Of a stretch of DNA of 64,000 bases, positions 33,621-42,553 are shown piece by piece; the stretch's first letter is position 1, and each line of letters begins with the position of its first letter. The DNA is from Halococcoides cellulosivorans (lineage in GTDB: Archaea; Halobacteriota; Halobacteria; Halobacteriales; Haloarculaceae): assembly GCF_003058365.1 (NCBI RefSeq), contig NZ_CP028858.1, forward strand, positions 62,001 through 126,000. Direction: 5' to 3'. Under the pieces are notes generated by a model, which saw only the letters and a program-made list of their open reading frames with translations, was not told the origin of the DNA and did not search any database. The translations under genes were made by a program, and so were the position numbers.

Positions 33621-34925
33621 CTACGGCGAAAGCCGTTGCCTGTCTCGCGGGAAGAGCACGGCTTCACGGATGTTGTCCAGGTCGAGCATCGTCATCACCA
33701 ACCGCTCCGCACCCAGCCCCCACCCGGCGTGGGGCGGCATGCCGTACCGGAACATCTGGGTGTAGTAGTCGAACGCCTCGGGATCGAGGCCCTGCTGCTC
33801 GAACCCCTCGACGAGATGGTCGAAGCGGTGTTCACGCTGCCCGCCGGAGACCAACTCGAGGCGGGGGTGCATCATGTCGAAGCCCGTCGAGACCGTCGCG
33901 TCGTCGTCGCGATCCTTGATGTAGAAGGGCTTGATCTCGCTGGGCCAGTCGGTGATGAAGTAGTGCTCGCCCACGTCCTCGCCCAGCGCCTCCTCGGCGG
34001 GCGTCGAGAGGTCGTCGCCCCATTCGAGTGTCTCGTCGACTGCGCCGGTGGCGTTGATCCGATCGAGGGCCTCCTCGTAGGTGATCCGTGGGAAGCCCGC
34101 CTCTGGCACCGTGAAGTCCTCGGCCAGTCCGAGCGTTTCGAGTTCCGCTTCGCAGGTCTCCGCGACGGCCTCGTAGGCCCCGCGGACGATGGTCTCGCAG
34201 GCGTCCATCGCGTCGCTGGCGTCGGCAAACGCCGACTCGAAGTCGATCGAGGTCGCCTCGTTGAGGTGGCGGGGCGTGTTGTGCTCCTCGGCGCGGAAGA
34301 TCGGGCCGATCTCGAAGACCCGTTCGAGCCCAGACCCGATCATGAGCTGTTTGAACAGCTGTGGGCTCTGATTCATGTAGGCTTCCTGGGCGAAGTAGCT
34401 CACGGGGAACAGTTCGGTCCCGCCCTCGGTGCCGGTCGCGACGATCTTCGGGGTCGTGATCTCCGTGCAGTCGAGATCGCGGAAACTCGCGCGGACGCCC
34501 GCGAGTGCCGCCGAGCGGATCTCGAAGACCGCCTTCACGGCGGGCTTGCGCACGTCGAGCGTGCGGTTGTCCAGCCGCGTATCGAGGCCGGCGTCGACTT
34601 TCCCCGAGGGGTCCAGCGGGAGTTCGGGGTCGGCCGCGGCGACGACCTCGATCGACTCGGGGACGACCTCGACGCCCGTGGGCGCGCGCTCCTCGTCTTC
34701 GACGGCGCCCGAGACCTGCAAGACGCTCTCGCGGTGGGCGTCGAGGCCGGTCTCCACCATCGCGTCGTCCATCTCGTCTTTTTCGAGTTTGACCTGGATC
34801 TTCCCGCTGCGATCCCGGAGGATCAGAAAGGCGATCCCGCCGAGATCGCGGGTCTCGTGGAGCCAGCCCGCGATCGTCGCGGACTCGCCCGGCTGTGCGT
34901 CGGTGGCGAGGGTTCGGTCGTCCAT
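33621..34925 (-). CDS. aspS: aspartyl-tRNA synthetase (archaeal type)
   Basis: 434 residues. N-terminal OB-fold anticodon-binding domain (about 15-105: [25 protein letters not shown]) followed by the class II catalytic core with motif 2 [19 protein letters not shown] and motif 3 [11 protein letters not shown] at the C-terminus. The short archaeal form lacks the bacterial insertion domain. Archaeal enzymes of this type may also charge tRNA-Asn. Start at ATG 34925 (MDDRTLATD); the open frame upstream is not conserved. Confidence 0.95.
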   Translation of the reverse strand: MDDRTLATDAQPGESATIAGWLHETRDLGGIAFLILRDRSGKIQVKLEKDEMDDAMVETGLDAHRESVLQVSGAVEDEERAPTGVEVVPESIEVVAAADPELPLDPSGKVDAGLDTRLDNRTLDVRKPAVKAVFEIRSAALAGVRASFRDLDCTEITTPKIVATGTEGGTELFPVSYFAQEAYMNQSPQLFKQLMIGSGLERVFEIGPIFRAEEHNTPRHLNEATSIDFESAFADASDAMDACETIVRGAYEAVAETCEAELETLGLAEDFTVPEAGFPRITYEEALDRINATGAVDETLEWGDDLSTPAEEALGEDVGEHYFITDWPSEIKPFYIKDRDDDATVSTGFDMMHPRLELVSGGQREHRFDHLVEGFEQQGLDPEAFDYYTQMFRYGMPPHAGWGLGAERLVMTMLDLDNIREAVLFPRDRQRLSP

Positions 34926-35011
34926 ACTACTGCTGGCGGGCCCGGTGGTTGAAAGCCCACGGGTTTCGAATCGAACGACCCAGAGCATAGATCCAAAAGG
35001 CCCGGGCCAGA

Positions 35012-35968
35012 ATGCCCGGTATGAATGCCGCGGTCGGGTCACGCCGCCTCACCGTTCGCATGCTCGCCACGCTGGTCGCCCTCGTCGTGCTGACGGGCAC
35101 GTTGGCGGTGGGGATCTGGGCGATGGCGTGGGCGCTGTGTCGCGCCATGGAAATCCGTCCGCCCGCGCTCTGGGCGACCGTCGTGACGGCACTCGTCTTC
35201 GTGACGGTCGCCACCCTCGATTACCGTCGCGACCGCGAACAGGGCGCTGAACGCACGCCGGTCGAGCCCGGCGATCGCGTCCACCGCATCGCGACGCGGA
35301 TCGCCCGGCAGTTCGATCTTCCGGTGCCGAGACTCGTGATCGCCGAACGGCCTGCGCCGGTGGCGATGGCGGTCGGCCACCGATCCGGCGATCCCGAACT
35401 CGTCGTCTCCCGGGGGACGCTCGACGCACTGGACGACGACGAACTCGAAGCCGTGATCGCCCACGAATTCGCGCACCTCGCGAATCGCGACGCGTGGGTC
35501 ATGCGCGTCGCTGCGACCCCGGTGATGATTGCCGACGGCATCACCGATCGACTCCGCGTGCACTCGCCCCGCGATCTCATAACCGGGGTGATGAAACTGT
35601 TCGCGCTCACGACCGAGTGGTCCGGCCGGATCGTCGTCGCGATCTTCGGCCGCGAGCGCGAACGCGCGGCCGACCGGGCTGCCGCGCGCGTGACTGGGTC
35701 GCCCGCTGCGCTGGCGAGTGCGCTCGCGACACTCGACGCATCGGTCGCCGAGACGCCGGATCGCGATCTGCGCAGCGTCGCCGGCGAATCGACGATGTCG
35801 ATCGTCGCGCTCGACGATCCGACCGAACCGCTGATGCTCGGCCCCGATGGCGAGCGCAGACCGGTGCTGTGGCCCGTTCGCAAGCGATTCCGGGTCTGGA
35901 CGCGCTCGCACCCGCCGACCGCCGAGCGGATCGAACGCTTGCAGGCGATGGCGGCCGACCAGTCCTGA
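35012..35968 (+). CDS. htpX: M48 family membrane metalloprotease (HtpX-like)
   Basis: 318 residues. Two N-terminal membrane helices (about 18-42 and 50-70), then the zinc motif [15 protein letters not shown] (His-Glu-x-x-His form) and the third ligand in EREREAAD-like [16 protein letters not shown]. HtpX proteases act in membrane protein quality control. Start could also be the ATG at 35021. Divergent from aspS across an 86-base gap. Confidence 0.88.
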   Translation: MPGMNAAVGSRRLTVRMLATLVALVVLTGTLAVGIWAMAWALCRAMEIRPPALWATVVTALVFVTVATLDYRRDREQGAERTPVEPGDRVHRIATRIARQFDLPVPRLVIAERPAPVAMAVGHRSGDPELVVSRGTLDALDDDELEAVIAHEFAHLANRDAWVMRVAATPVMIADGITDRLRVHSPRDLITGVMKLFALTTEWSGRIVVAIFGRERERAADRAAARVTGSPAALASALATLDASVAETPDRDLRSVAGESTMSIVALDDPTEPLMLGPDGERRPVLWPVRKRFRVWTRSHPPTAERIERLQAMAADQS

Positions 35969-36035
35969 CCGAGGCCTTCGTACGCCATCTTTCGGGAATC
36001 ACAACGCTTGTCGCTCCCGCCGGCTATCGCCCGGT

Positions 36036-37259
36036 ATGGACAACGGCCCGCCAGTGCGCCGTCTCGCCGACTGGGATCACGATCGGCTGGTCGCTTTCGC
36101 CGACCGGTTCGAAACCCCGCTGTACGTTCTCGATCGCGAGCGCGTCCGCGAGAACTACCGCCGGATCGACAGCGCGTTTCCCGACGCCGAGGTGATGTAC
36201 GCCGCGAAGACCAACACCGGGCGGGCGGTCCTCGAAAGCGTCCTCGACGCGGGTGCGACCATCGAGGGGGCCGCCGCGGGCGAACTCCAGCGCGCGATCG
36301 ACGCCGGGGCCGATCCCAACGATCTCCAGTACACCGCGGTCAACCCACCCGATCGCGAACTCGAATACGCCGTCGACCTCGCCGCCGAGGCCCCGGGGCT
36401 GACGATCACCGCCGGTGCACGGGACACCTTCGACCGCCTCGAAGCGCTGGGCTATTCGGGCCGGGTCGCGATCCGTGTCAACCCGGGCATCGGGACGGGC
36501 CACCACGACGACGTCGCGACGGGCAAACACGCGAAGTTCGGCATTCCCGGCGACGACCTGCCCGCCGTCGCCGACTCGGTCCGCGAGCGGTTCGACCTCG
36601 TCGGCGTCCATGCCCACGTGGGTAGTGGCGTTTTGGGCGACGAGATCGACGAGCACGCCCGCGCACTCGAAGTGGTCGCCGATCTCGCCAAAGGGGTCGA
36701 ACCGATCGAGTTCCTGGACGTCGGCGGCGGGTTCGGCGTGCCCTATCGGGAGGATACCGACCCCCTCGACCTCGATCGGGTCGCCGACGCGATTCGCGAT
36801 GCGGTCGCGGGCGTCGATGCGGACCTGAAACTCGAACCCGGGCGGTACGTCGTCGCCGACGCCGAGTGCATCGTGACGCGTGTCAACACGATCAAGGAGG
36901 TCGGATCGACGGTGGTCGGCGTCGACGCCTCGCTCGCGACGCTCGTCCGGCCGGCGATGTTCGGGGCGTACCACCCGATCCGGAACGTGAGCGCGCCCGA
37001 TCGCGAGGCCACGCCCGTCTCGGTCGGCGGGCCCTGCTGTACCGGCGCGGACGTGTTCTGTACCGATCGGCCGATCGCCCGGCCCGAGCGCGGCGACGTG
37101 CTCGCGATCGGGATGGCCGGCGCGTACGGCTACGACCTCGCGAGCCAGTTCCACTCTCAACCCCGGCCCGCGGAGGTCGCCATCGACGGCGATCACGTCG
37201 CGGTCGTGCGTCGGCGGGAGACCATCGACGACGTGACGCGGGTCGAACGCAGCGGGTGA
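36036..37259 (+). CDS. lysA: diaminopimelate decarboxylase
   Basis: 407 residues, fold type III PLP enzyme. The PLP lysine is Lys58 in EVMYAAKTN; GVHAHVGSG and FLDVGGGFGVPY are the phosphate-binding loops; the acceptor-site motif GGPCCTGADVF supplies the catalytic cysteine. It converts meso-diaminopimelate to lysine. The matching M20 desuccinylase gene lies 445 bases downstream, so this is a lysine biosynthesis locus. The open frame upstream of ATG 36036 is not conserved. Confidence 0.93.
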   Translation: MDNGPPVRRLADWDHDRLVAFADRFETPLYVLDRERVRENYRRIDSAFPDAEVMYAAKTNTGRAVLESVLDAGATIEGAAAGELQRAIDAGADPNDLQYTAVNPPDRELEYAVDLAAEAPGLTITAGARDTFDRLEALGYSGRVAIRVNPGIGTGHHDDVATGKHAKFGIPGDDLPAVADSVRERFDLVGVHAHVGSGVLGDEIDEHARALEVVADLAKGVEPIEFLDVGGGFGVPYREDTDPLDLDRVADAIRDAVAGVDADLKLEPGRYVVADAECIVTRVNTIKEVGSTVVGVDASLATLVRPAMFGAYHPIRNVSAPDREATPVSVGGPCCTGADVFCTDRPIARPERGDVLAIGMAGAYGYDLASQFHSQPRPAEVAIDGDHVAVVRRRETIDDVTRVERSG

Positions 37260-37282
37260 GCGTCGCTGGCTCCGATCGGGAC

Positions 37283-37528
37283 TCAGGAATTGTCGAGACC
37301 GAGCTTTTCTCTGGCGTCCTCGGCCGAGACCGTCTCCCCTTGTTCTCGCTGGTCCCGACTCTCGACGAGGTCGTCGAGTGTCCCTTCCGAGAGTTGCGGC
37401 GAGGGGGTCACCCAGTCCCGCAGAGCGTCCCGGATCGCCGCCGATCGAGAGGCGTAGCCACGTCGGGGGTACTCCTCCTCGATAGCGTCGAGCAACGGCG
37501 CTGGCACCCGAACGTCGATCTTGGCCAT
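37283..37528 (-). CDS. ribbon-helix-helix (ParD/CopG-like) regulator
   Basis: 81 residues. Residues 1-45 are a ribbon-helix-helix domain (KIDVRVPAPLLDAIEEEYPRRGYASRSAAIRDALRDWV); the rest is polar and acidic. The same frame can start 11 codons earlier at a GTG (37561), directly next to a perfect 20-bp palindrome at 37566-37585. No toxin gene is adjacent, so an antitoxin role is doubtful; a stand-alone autoregulated repressor is more likely. It sits opposite in strand between lysA and the M20 peptidase gene. Confidence 0.75.
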   Translation of the reverse strand: MAKIDVRVPAPLLDAIEEEYPRRGYASRSAAIRDALRDWVTPSPQLSEGTLDDLVESRDQREQGETVSAEDAREKLGLDNS

Positions 37529-37565
37529 CCGGTCGTCGCCGTCGTCGGTGTCCGTGCTCACACCG

Positions 37566-37585
37566 TGTGAGACGGTTGTCTCACA
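37566..37585. promoter_or_regulatory. perfect 20-bp palindrome upstream of the RHH gene
   Basis: TGTGAGACGGTTGTCTCACA: two 8-bp arms with a 4-base centre, ending 38 bases before the RHH gene's ATG and 5 bases before its alternative GTG. It is also 119 bases upstream of the divergent M20 peptidase gene. A dimeric ribbon-helix-helix protein binding its own operator is the simplest reading. Confidence 0.6.
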
Positions 37586-37703
37586 GATTCCGTCGGTGAC
37601 GACGAGACTCGGGTCGAACGCGACGGGAAAGCGTCGCTGGCCTGCGATAGACGACCCGCTCGACGACCGCGACACTATTGGCCCGCCGGCCGGTAGGCCC
37701 GCC

Positions 37704-38783
37704 ATGCCAATCGATCTCCACGGCTTCCATCGCGCGGCCGTCGAGACACCCTCACACGACTCTGTCGAGGCCATGCGTGATCTCCTCGTCGAGACGCTCG
37801 AATCGGCGGGTCTCGATCCCTGGATCGACGACTCGGGGACCGTCCGGGCCGAGCGGTCGGCCGGCGACGGCGGCCACCTCCTCCTCAATACGCACCTCGA
37901 CACGGTCCCACCGCATCGCCCATATCGCCGCGACGGCGATCGGATCTACGGCCGGGGATCGTGCGACGCGAAAGGCCCGCTCGCGGCGATGATCCACGCG
38001 TTCGAGGCGGCGACGATCGAGTCCGGCCGGGTCACGCTCGCGATCACGCCCGACGAGGAGACCAGCCAGCACGGCGCGGCCCACCTCGCGGAAACGCTCG
38101 CCCCCGATCACGCGATCGTCGGCGAACCCACGGGGCTGGACGTCTGTGTGGGGGCACGGGGCCAGTTCGAGGGGACGATCACGCTCTCGGGCGCAAGTGC
38201 TCACGCCGCGGGCACCGACGGGATCAACGCGGTCGCCGCTGCGGGGCCCGTCCTCGACGCGATCGGGACCTTCGACCGCGAGCGCGGGCCCGCCCCGGAC
38301 GACCGCCTCGGCCCCCCGTCGCTGACCGCGACCGAAATCGCCGGCGGGACCGCCCCGAATCGCGTGCCCGAGACCTGTACGATCACGTTCGATCGCCGCC
38401 CGGTTCCACCCGAGACGCCCGCCGCGTTCCGCGACGCGCTCACCGAGCATCTCGACGCGGCGCTCGACGACGCAGGGAATGCGGCCACGGTACGGGTCAC
38501 ACTCGCCGACCGCGAGGCCCCACAGCTCGGGGCGTTCCGGACGCCAGACGACGCGAGCGTGGTCACGGCGCTTCGGGCGGGGGGCGCGGGCTCGATCCGG
38601 GCGTTCGGCGCGGCGACGGAGGCGTCGCTGTTCGCGGATCGTGTGCCGACGGCGATCTACGGTCCGGGCGTGCTCGCGGATTCGGAGGGCCCGGTCGCAC
38701 ACGCCGATCGAGAGTACGTCGAGCGCGACGACCTGGACGAGGCAGCGAAAACGCTGACGACGGCGATCGAAACCCTGTGTTAG
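37704..38783 (+). CDS. dapE: M20 family metallopeptidase, probable succinyl-diaminopimelate desuccinylase
   Basis: 359 residues. Metal-binding motifs of the M20 family: LLNTHLDTVPPH (first His and its Asp), RGSCDAKGPLAAM (bridging Asp), TPDEETSQHGA (catalytic Glu and ligand Glu) and the C-terminal FGAATEASLF/VAHADREY region with the last His. The dimerisation lid domain lies at about 160-270. The neighbour lysA supports a lysine-pathway role over ArgE or LysK functions, which have similar sequences. Confidence 0.82.
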   Translation: MPIDLHGFHRAAVETPSHDSVEAMRDLLVETLESAGLDPWIDDSGTVRAERSAGDGGHLLLNTHLDTVPPHRPYRRDGDRIYGRGSCDAKGPLAAMIHAFEAATIESGRVTLAITPDEETSQHGAAHLAETLAPDHAIVGEPTGLDVCVGARGQFEGTITLSGASAHAAGTDGINAVAAAGPVLDAIGTFDRERGPAPDDRLGPPSLTATEIAGGTAPNRVPETCTITFDRRPVPPETPAAFRDALTEHLDAALDDAGNAATVRVTLADREAPQLGAFRTPDDASVVTALRAGGAGSIRAFGAATEASLFADRVPTAIYGPGVLADSEGPVAHADREYVERDDLDEAAKTLTTAIETLC

Positions 38784-39712
38784 TCGATCGGGACGGCCTC
38801 GTCGCCGTCGACCAGAATGTCTGCGTTCGGTTCCGGTAGTGTGACCACGTCACCCGTTCCCAAATCGTACGTCCGATCGTCGACGCCGAAGATCTCGCCG
38901 ACCTCGTCGGTCACCTGGACGGTCCGGCGATCGATGCGCCCGCCGTCGGCGGCGGGATCGCGCGGTTCGTCGGCGGTCTCGTCACCGCTCTTACCGCCGG
39001 GACCGTCCGGTGGGCTCGCCTCGTCGCCCGATTCGGCGGCCGGACCGGGCCGATCCGCGGTCGCCTCGGCGGGCGGGATCTGGTCGGGGGTGACGTCCGC
39101 GTCGATCCTGTCGGGCGCCTCGCCCGGTGCCGTCCCGCTGGACGCGTCCGCGTCGGCTCCCGCGGGCGATGCACCGCCGTCGCTCTGTGCCGGCTCCTCG
39201 GGCGGGACGGGTCGGCCGTCCGCCGCCGCGGCGTCGTCGCCCATCGCCGCCGCGGCCGACACGCCGTCCGCGTCGGAAGCGGGTGTCGCGTCGGTCGCGG
39301 TGGCCTCGCCGTCACCGCTCGCACTCCCCCCGTCGAGGACGTCCATGACGCGCCCGCGATTGGATTCGATGGCTGCGACGAGCGTCTCGAAGAGGTCCTG
39401 TTCCTCGTCGGTCAGCCCTTCGTCGTCGACGGCCATGTCCGCAGCGGCGAGCGACGCCAGCTTGACGATCTTGCCGACGCGGCGCTCGTAGATCGCTTCG
39501 ACGGTCTGTTCGGCGGTCTCGATGTCGTGGCTGAGCCGCGAGACCTCGGGGTCGGAAAAGGGGTCGTCGGCGACCTCGGCGGCACGCGCGCGCCGGTCGC
39601 GCAACTCGCCGACGAACTCCGCGGTCGCTGTATAGAAGTCCGACTGCAGCGACTGCACGCTGTCGGTCTGTCGCTCGCGACTCTGGACCGACTGGAGGGT
39701 ATCGAGATCCAT
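38780..39712 (-). CDS. archaeal GINS complex subunit (Gins15/Gins51 type)
   Basis: 310 residues. Residues 1-115 are the helical GINS A-domain (DTLQSVQSRERQTDSVQSL start, then ERRVGKIVKLASLAA). Residues about 130-260 are an extremely acidic Ala/Asp/Gly/Pro linker, much longer than usual. The last 50 residues form the small beta B-domain (RRTVQVTDEVGEIFGVDDRTYDLG). GINS couples Cdc45/RecJ-like protein and MCM at the fork. One base separates it from the stop of priS upstream, so the two replication genes form one operon. Confidence 0.88.
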   Translation of the reverse strand: MDLDTLQSVQSRERQTDSVQSLQSDFYTATAEFVGELRDRRARAAEVADDPFSDPEVSRLSHDIETAEQTVEAIYERRVGKIVKLASLAAADMAVDDEGLTDEEQDLFETLVAAIESNRGRVMDVLDGGSASGDGEATATDATPASDADGVSAAAAMGDDAAAADGRPVPPEEPAQSDGGASPAGADADASSGTAPGEAPDRIDADVTPDQIPPAEATADRPGPAAESGDEASPPDGPGGKSGDETADEPRDPAADGGRIDRRTVQVTDEVGEIFGVDDRTYDLGTGDVVTLPEPNADILVDGDEAVPID

Positions 39713-39713
39713 G

Positions 39714-40889
39714 TTATTCGGGTGCTTTCGCGGCGTCGCCGCGAGCCATCAGCGAGACGCCGACTGGTTCCGGGACGGAACGAACGCCCGGGTCGAGTGT
39801 AAAGCTATCGCCGTCGAGTTCGATCGACGTCTCGTCGCTGACCTCGACGGTGATCTCCCGTCCGCGGAACGTCTCCGGGACGGCGTCGACCAGTGGGTCG
39901 AACGCGGCGATCTCCTTCCGATCGAGGGGCACGACTTCGAGGCCACTCCCGCCGTGGAGACTCCGCGGCAGTCGAATCAGGCGGTTCACGTCGGTCGTCA
40001 CTGGCTCGTCGATCGGGGCCATCCGGTCAGCGAGCGCCTCGCTGATCACGTGTTTGGCGACCATCGTAAACCCGGGGTGGACGTCGACGTTGCCCGCGCG
40101 GATCGCGTCGCCGTTCGCCTCGATCGCGCGGTAGGCCGCCTCGGCGCGCGTCTGACCGATGCCGTCGTAGGACTGTAACCGTTCGATCGCCTCGTCTTCT
40201 GTGGCCGCTTCGAGCGATTCGACGACCTCCAGGAGGTACTCGTGGGCGCGTCGACTCCACCCGCCGTCGGTCGGGAGCGTCTGTTTCTGGGCGGGACTCT
40301 CTCTGCCGACCGACCCGCCGACGGCCTCCTCGCGGATCACCGCTTCGGGGTCGAGGCCGATCCCGCGGACGTAATCGACGATCTCGCGGCGCGCCTCGCT
40401 TTCGAGCGGTTGGATCGATTCGTCGCGAACGTGGACGTGATAGCCGCGCCCGCCAGAGAAGACGACCGAGCACTCCTCGAAGCCCAGATCGCGATCCAGA
40501 AAGTCGAGTAACCGCTGGAGCGCGTCCTTGCAGGCCGCGAGCATGTCCGCGTACGACGTCTCCGCCGGGTCGACGCTGGGGAGATGATCGGCGTCGAGAT
40601 CGAAGACCACGTCCGACCCGCGCCAGCCTTTCGCGTCCATGCCGCGGGTCCCGGGGTCGTCGTACCGACCCGCCGAGAAGTAGACGTGACGGGGGCGCTC
40701 GCGGGCGAGAAACTCCTCCAGTCGCCCGATGTCCAGGAGTGTGCGATGGCGGACCATGCGCGTCCCGCCGTCGGTAAACGGCATGTAGCCCCACTCGCGG
40801 GCCTCGGCGCTCGGCGGCGGATCGATCGTCGTCCGGCGGTAGTGGTCGCCGAACCGACCACGGAGGTACGCGCGCGTCCGCTCGTCCAT
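39714..40889 (-). CDS. priS: DNA primase small (catalytic) subunit
   Basis: 391 residues. The catalytic aspartates are Asp97 and Asp99 in DVVFDLDADH; FSGGRGYHVHV is the conserved nucleotide-binding S-G-(G/R)-G-x-H motif. It synthesises RNA/DNA primers together with PriL. Start taken at ATG 40889 (MDERTRAYLRGRF), which matches the conserved N-terminus; an ATG nine codons upstream is possible. The next gene in the operon encodes the GINS subunit. Confidence 0.95.
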   Translation of the reverse strand: MDERTRAYLRGRFGDHYRRTTIDPPPSAEAREWGYMPFTDGGTRMVRHRTLLDIGRLEEFLARERPRHVYFSAGRYDDPGTRGMDAKGWRGSDVVFDLDADHLPSVDPAETSYADMLAACKDALQRLLDFLDRDLGFEECSVVFSGGRGYHVHVRDESIQPLESEARREIVDYVRGIGLDPEAVIREEAVGGSVGRESPAQKQTLPTDGGWSRRAHEYLLEVVESLEAATEDEAIERLQSYDGIGQTRAEAAYRAIEANGDAIRAGNVDVHPGFTMVAKHVISEALADRMAPIDEPVTTDVNRLIRLPRSLHGGSGLEVVPLDRKEIAAFDPLVDAVPETFRGREITVEVSDETSIELDGDSFTLDPGVRSVPEPVGVSLMARGDAAKAPE

Positions 40890-40935
40890 GCTGGCGATAC
40901 GAGAACGCGAGGCCACAAGAGTGGTTCGGGACCGA

Positions 40936-42402
40936 TCAGTTCGCGAACGCTGCGATCTCCGTTCGGAAGACGACCGCGTGAGCCAGTCCGACGAGCGCGA
41001 TCGCGCCCACGAGATACCCCCATCCGGGGACCGACCCGAGCAGGTCGCCGAGCGTCGTCAGCGCGGCGGGGAGGCCACCGAGGATCGTGAACACCAGAAA
41101 CACCGGGAGGACAGTCGCGATCAGGGCCAGCCAGGGCGTGGCGAGCGCGTCGGTAACCCGCCCGCCCCCGAGACGGAGTTCGTCGGTCGCCTCGTCGCGC
41201 AGGATCCACACCGCAAATAGCAGGAACGCCAGCAGGCCCGTCGCCAGGCCCAGATTCGCGAGGTTGTCCGCGAACAGCGCGAACACGTCGCTACTGAGCG
41301 CACAGACCGTCCCCGTCGCCGCGAACAATAGGGTGATCCCGACCGTGGCGCGTTCGCGAGCGATCGCGTGCTCGTCGACGAGGTACGCGACCAGCACCTC
41401 CATGATCGAGATGGCACTCGACAGCGCCGCGAGCGCGAGGACGAGATAGAAGATCGCTCCGATGACCCGCCCGGCGGGCAACTGACTGAACGCCTGGGCG
41501 AGGCTGACGAAGATCACGCCGGGCCCGCCCGATCCCGCCTCGATCGAGCCAAACGAGAAGACGATCGGGAAGACGACCAGCCCCGCGAGCAGGCCGATCG
41601 CGGTGTTCAACACGGCGATCGAGGCCCCGTCGACGAACAGTGACCGGTCTTCGTCGAGGTACGAGGCGTAGGTGAGCATCACGCCCGCCCCGACCGAGAG
41701 GGTAAACAGTGCCTGCCCGGCGGCGGCCTCGACGACACCGATCAGGTTCGCGGCGAGATAGTCGATATCGGGCGCGAGATAGAAGGCCAGCCCCTCGGCC
41801 GCCCCCTCCAGGGTAAACGCCCAGGCCGCGAGACCGATCAGCAAGAGGACGATCGCCGGCACCATGATCTTCGTCGCGCGTTCGATGCCGTCCGCGACGC
41901 CGAAGTAGACGATCGCGCCCGTCAGCCCGATGAAGACCAGGTGGGCGATCAGCGCCGCCGGCCCGACCGAGATCGCACCGAAGTGCGCGCCGGGTGATCC
42001 GAACGCGGTCGTGCTCGCGAGGCCGACCGACTGCAAGAGGACGTCTCCACCGGCGCTGTCGAAGAGATATCGCAGCACCCACCCGCCGGCGACGCTGTAG
42101 AATGTCAGCACGATCAGCGAGGTGAGCACGGCGATCCACCCGATGGGTCGCCAGGACGACGAGCCGAGCCGGGCGAACGTCCCGACGGGGTTGCGCTCGC
42201 CCCGGCGGCCGACGACGAACTCCCCGATCAGACCCGGCAGCGCGACCGCGAACACGATCGCGAGATAGACGACGAGGAACGCACTCCCGCCGTTGTCGGC
42301 GGTCATCCAGGGGAATCGCCAGACGTTGCCCAACCCGACCGCCGACCCGACCGCCGCGAGGATGAACCCCAGCCTGGTCGCCCAGGCGTCACGCTCACTC
42401 AT
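40936..42402 (-). CDS. neurotransmitter:sodium symporter (NSS/SNF) family transporter, second copy
   Basis: 488 residues with about twelve membrane helices of the LeuT fold. AAVGSAVGLGNVWRFPWM is the TM1 sodium- and substrate-binding signature. The family imports amino acids or related solutes with Na+. Start at ATG 42402. It overlaps the end of a 52-codon membrane protein gene by eight bases, which in turn overlaps the first NSS gene, so three genes form one unit. Substrate unknown. Confidence 0.88.
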   Translation of the reverse strand: MSERDAWATRLGFILAAVGSAVGLGNVWRFPWMTADNGGSAFLVVYLAIVFAVALPGLIGEFVVGRRGERNPVGTFARLGSSSWRPIGWIAVLTSLIVLTFYSVAGGWVLRYLFDSAGGDVLLQSVGLASTTAFGSPGAHFGAISVGPAALIAHLVFIGLTGAIVYFGVADGIERATKIMVPAIVLLLIGLAAWAFTLEGAAEGLAFYLAPDIDYLAANLIGVVEAAAGQALFTLSVGAGVMLTYASYLDEDRSLFVDGASIAVLNTAIGLLAGLVVFPIVFSFGSIEAGSGGPGVIFVSLAQAFSQLPAGRVIGAIFYLVLALAALSSAISIMEVLVAYLVDEHAIARERATVGITLLFAATGTVCALSSDVFALFADNLANLGLATGLLAFLLFAVWILRDEATDELRLGGGRVTDALATPWLALIATVLPVFLVFTILGGLPAALTTLGDLLGSVPGWGYLVGAIALVGLAHAVVFRTEIAAFAN

Positions 42403-42553
42403 CGGTGTCACCTCCGTCGCGGTCTTCGGAGTCGCCGGCAGCGCCGTAGCCACCCGACTGGAAGGCGATCCAGAGTGTGACCGCGAGGCCGCCGAACAGG
42501 AACGCAAAGCCGAAGATAGCCATCGCGAGCGCGCCGGGGTCGATCGCGGTCAT
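42395..42553 (-). CDS. MetS-like small membrane protein associated with NSS transporters
   Basis: 52 residues starting MTAIDPGALAMAIFGFAFLF with one membrane helix (about 8-32) followed by an acidic Gly/Asp-rich tail. The start overlaps the stop of the first NSS gene (ATGA) and its own stop lies eight bases inside the second NSS gene. Bacterial NSS transporters such as MetP need a small one-helix subunit (MetS) encoded next to them; size, topology and position match. This gene is easily missed because it is under 60 codons. Confidence 0.75.
   Translation of the reverse strand: MTAIDPGALAMAIFGFAFLFGGLAVTLWIAFQSGGYGAAGDSEDRDGGDTDE

Noticed and set aside
37283-37528. RHH gene as an antitoxin
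   Set aside because: There is no overlapping or adjacent RelE/ParE-type toxin gene; the neighbours are lysA and an M20 peptidase.
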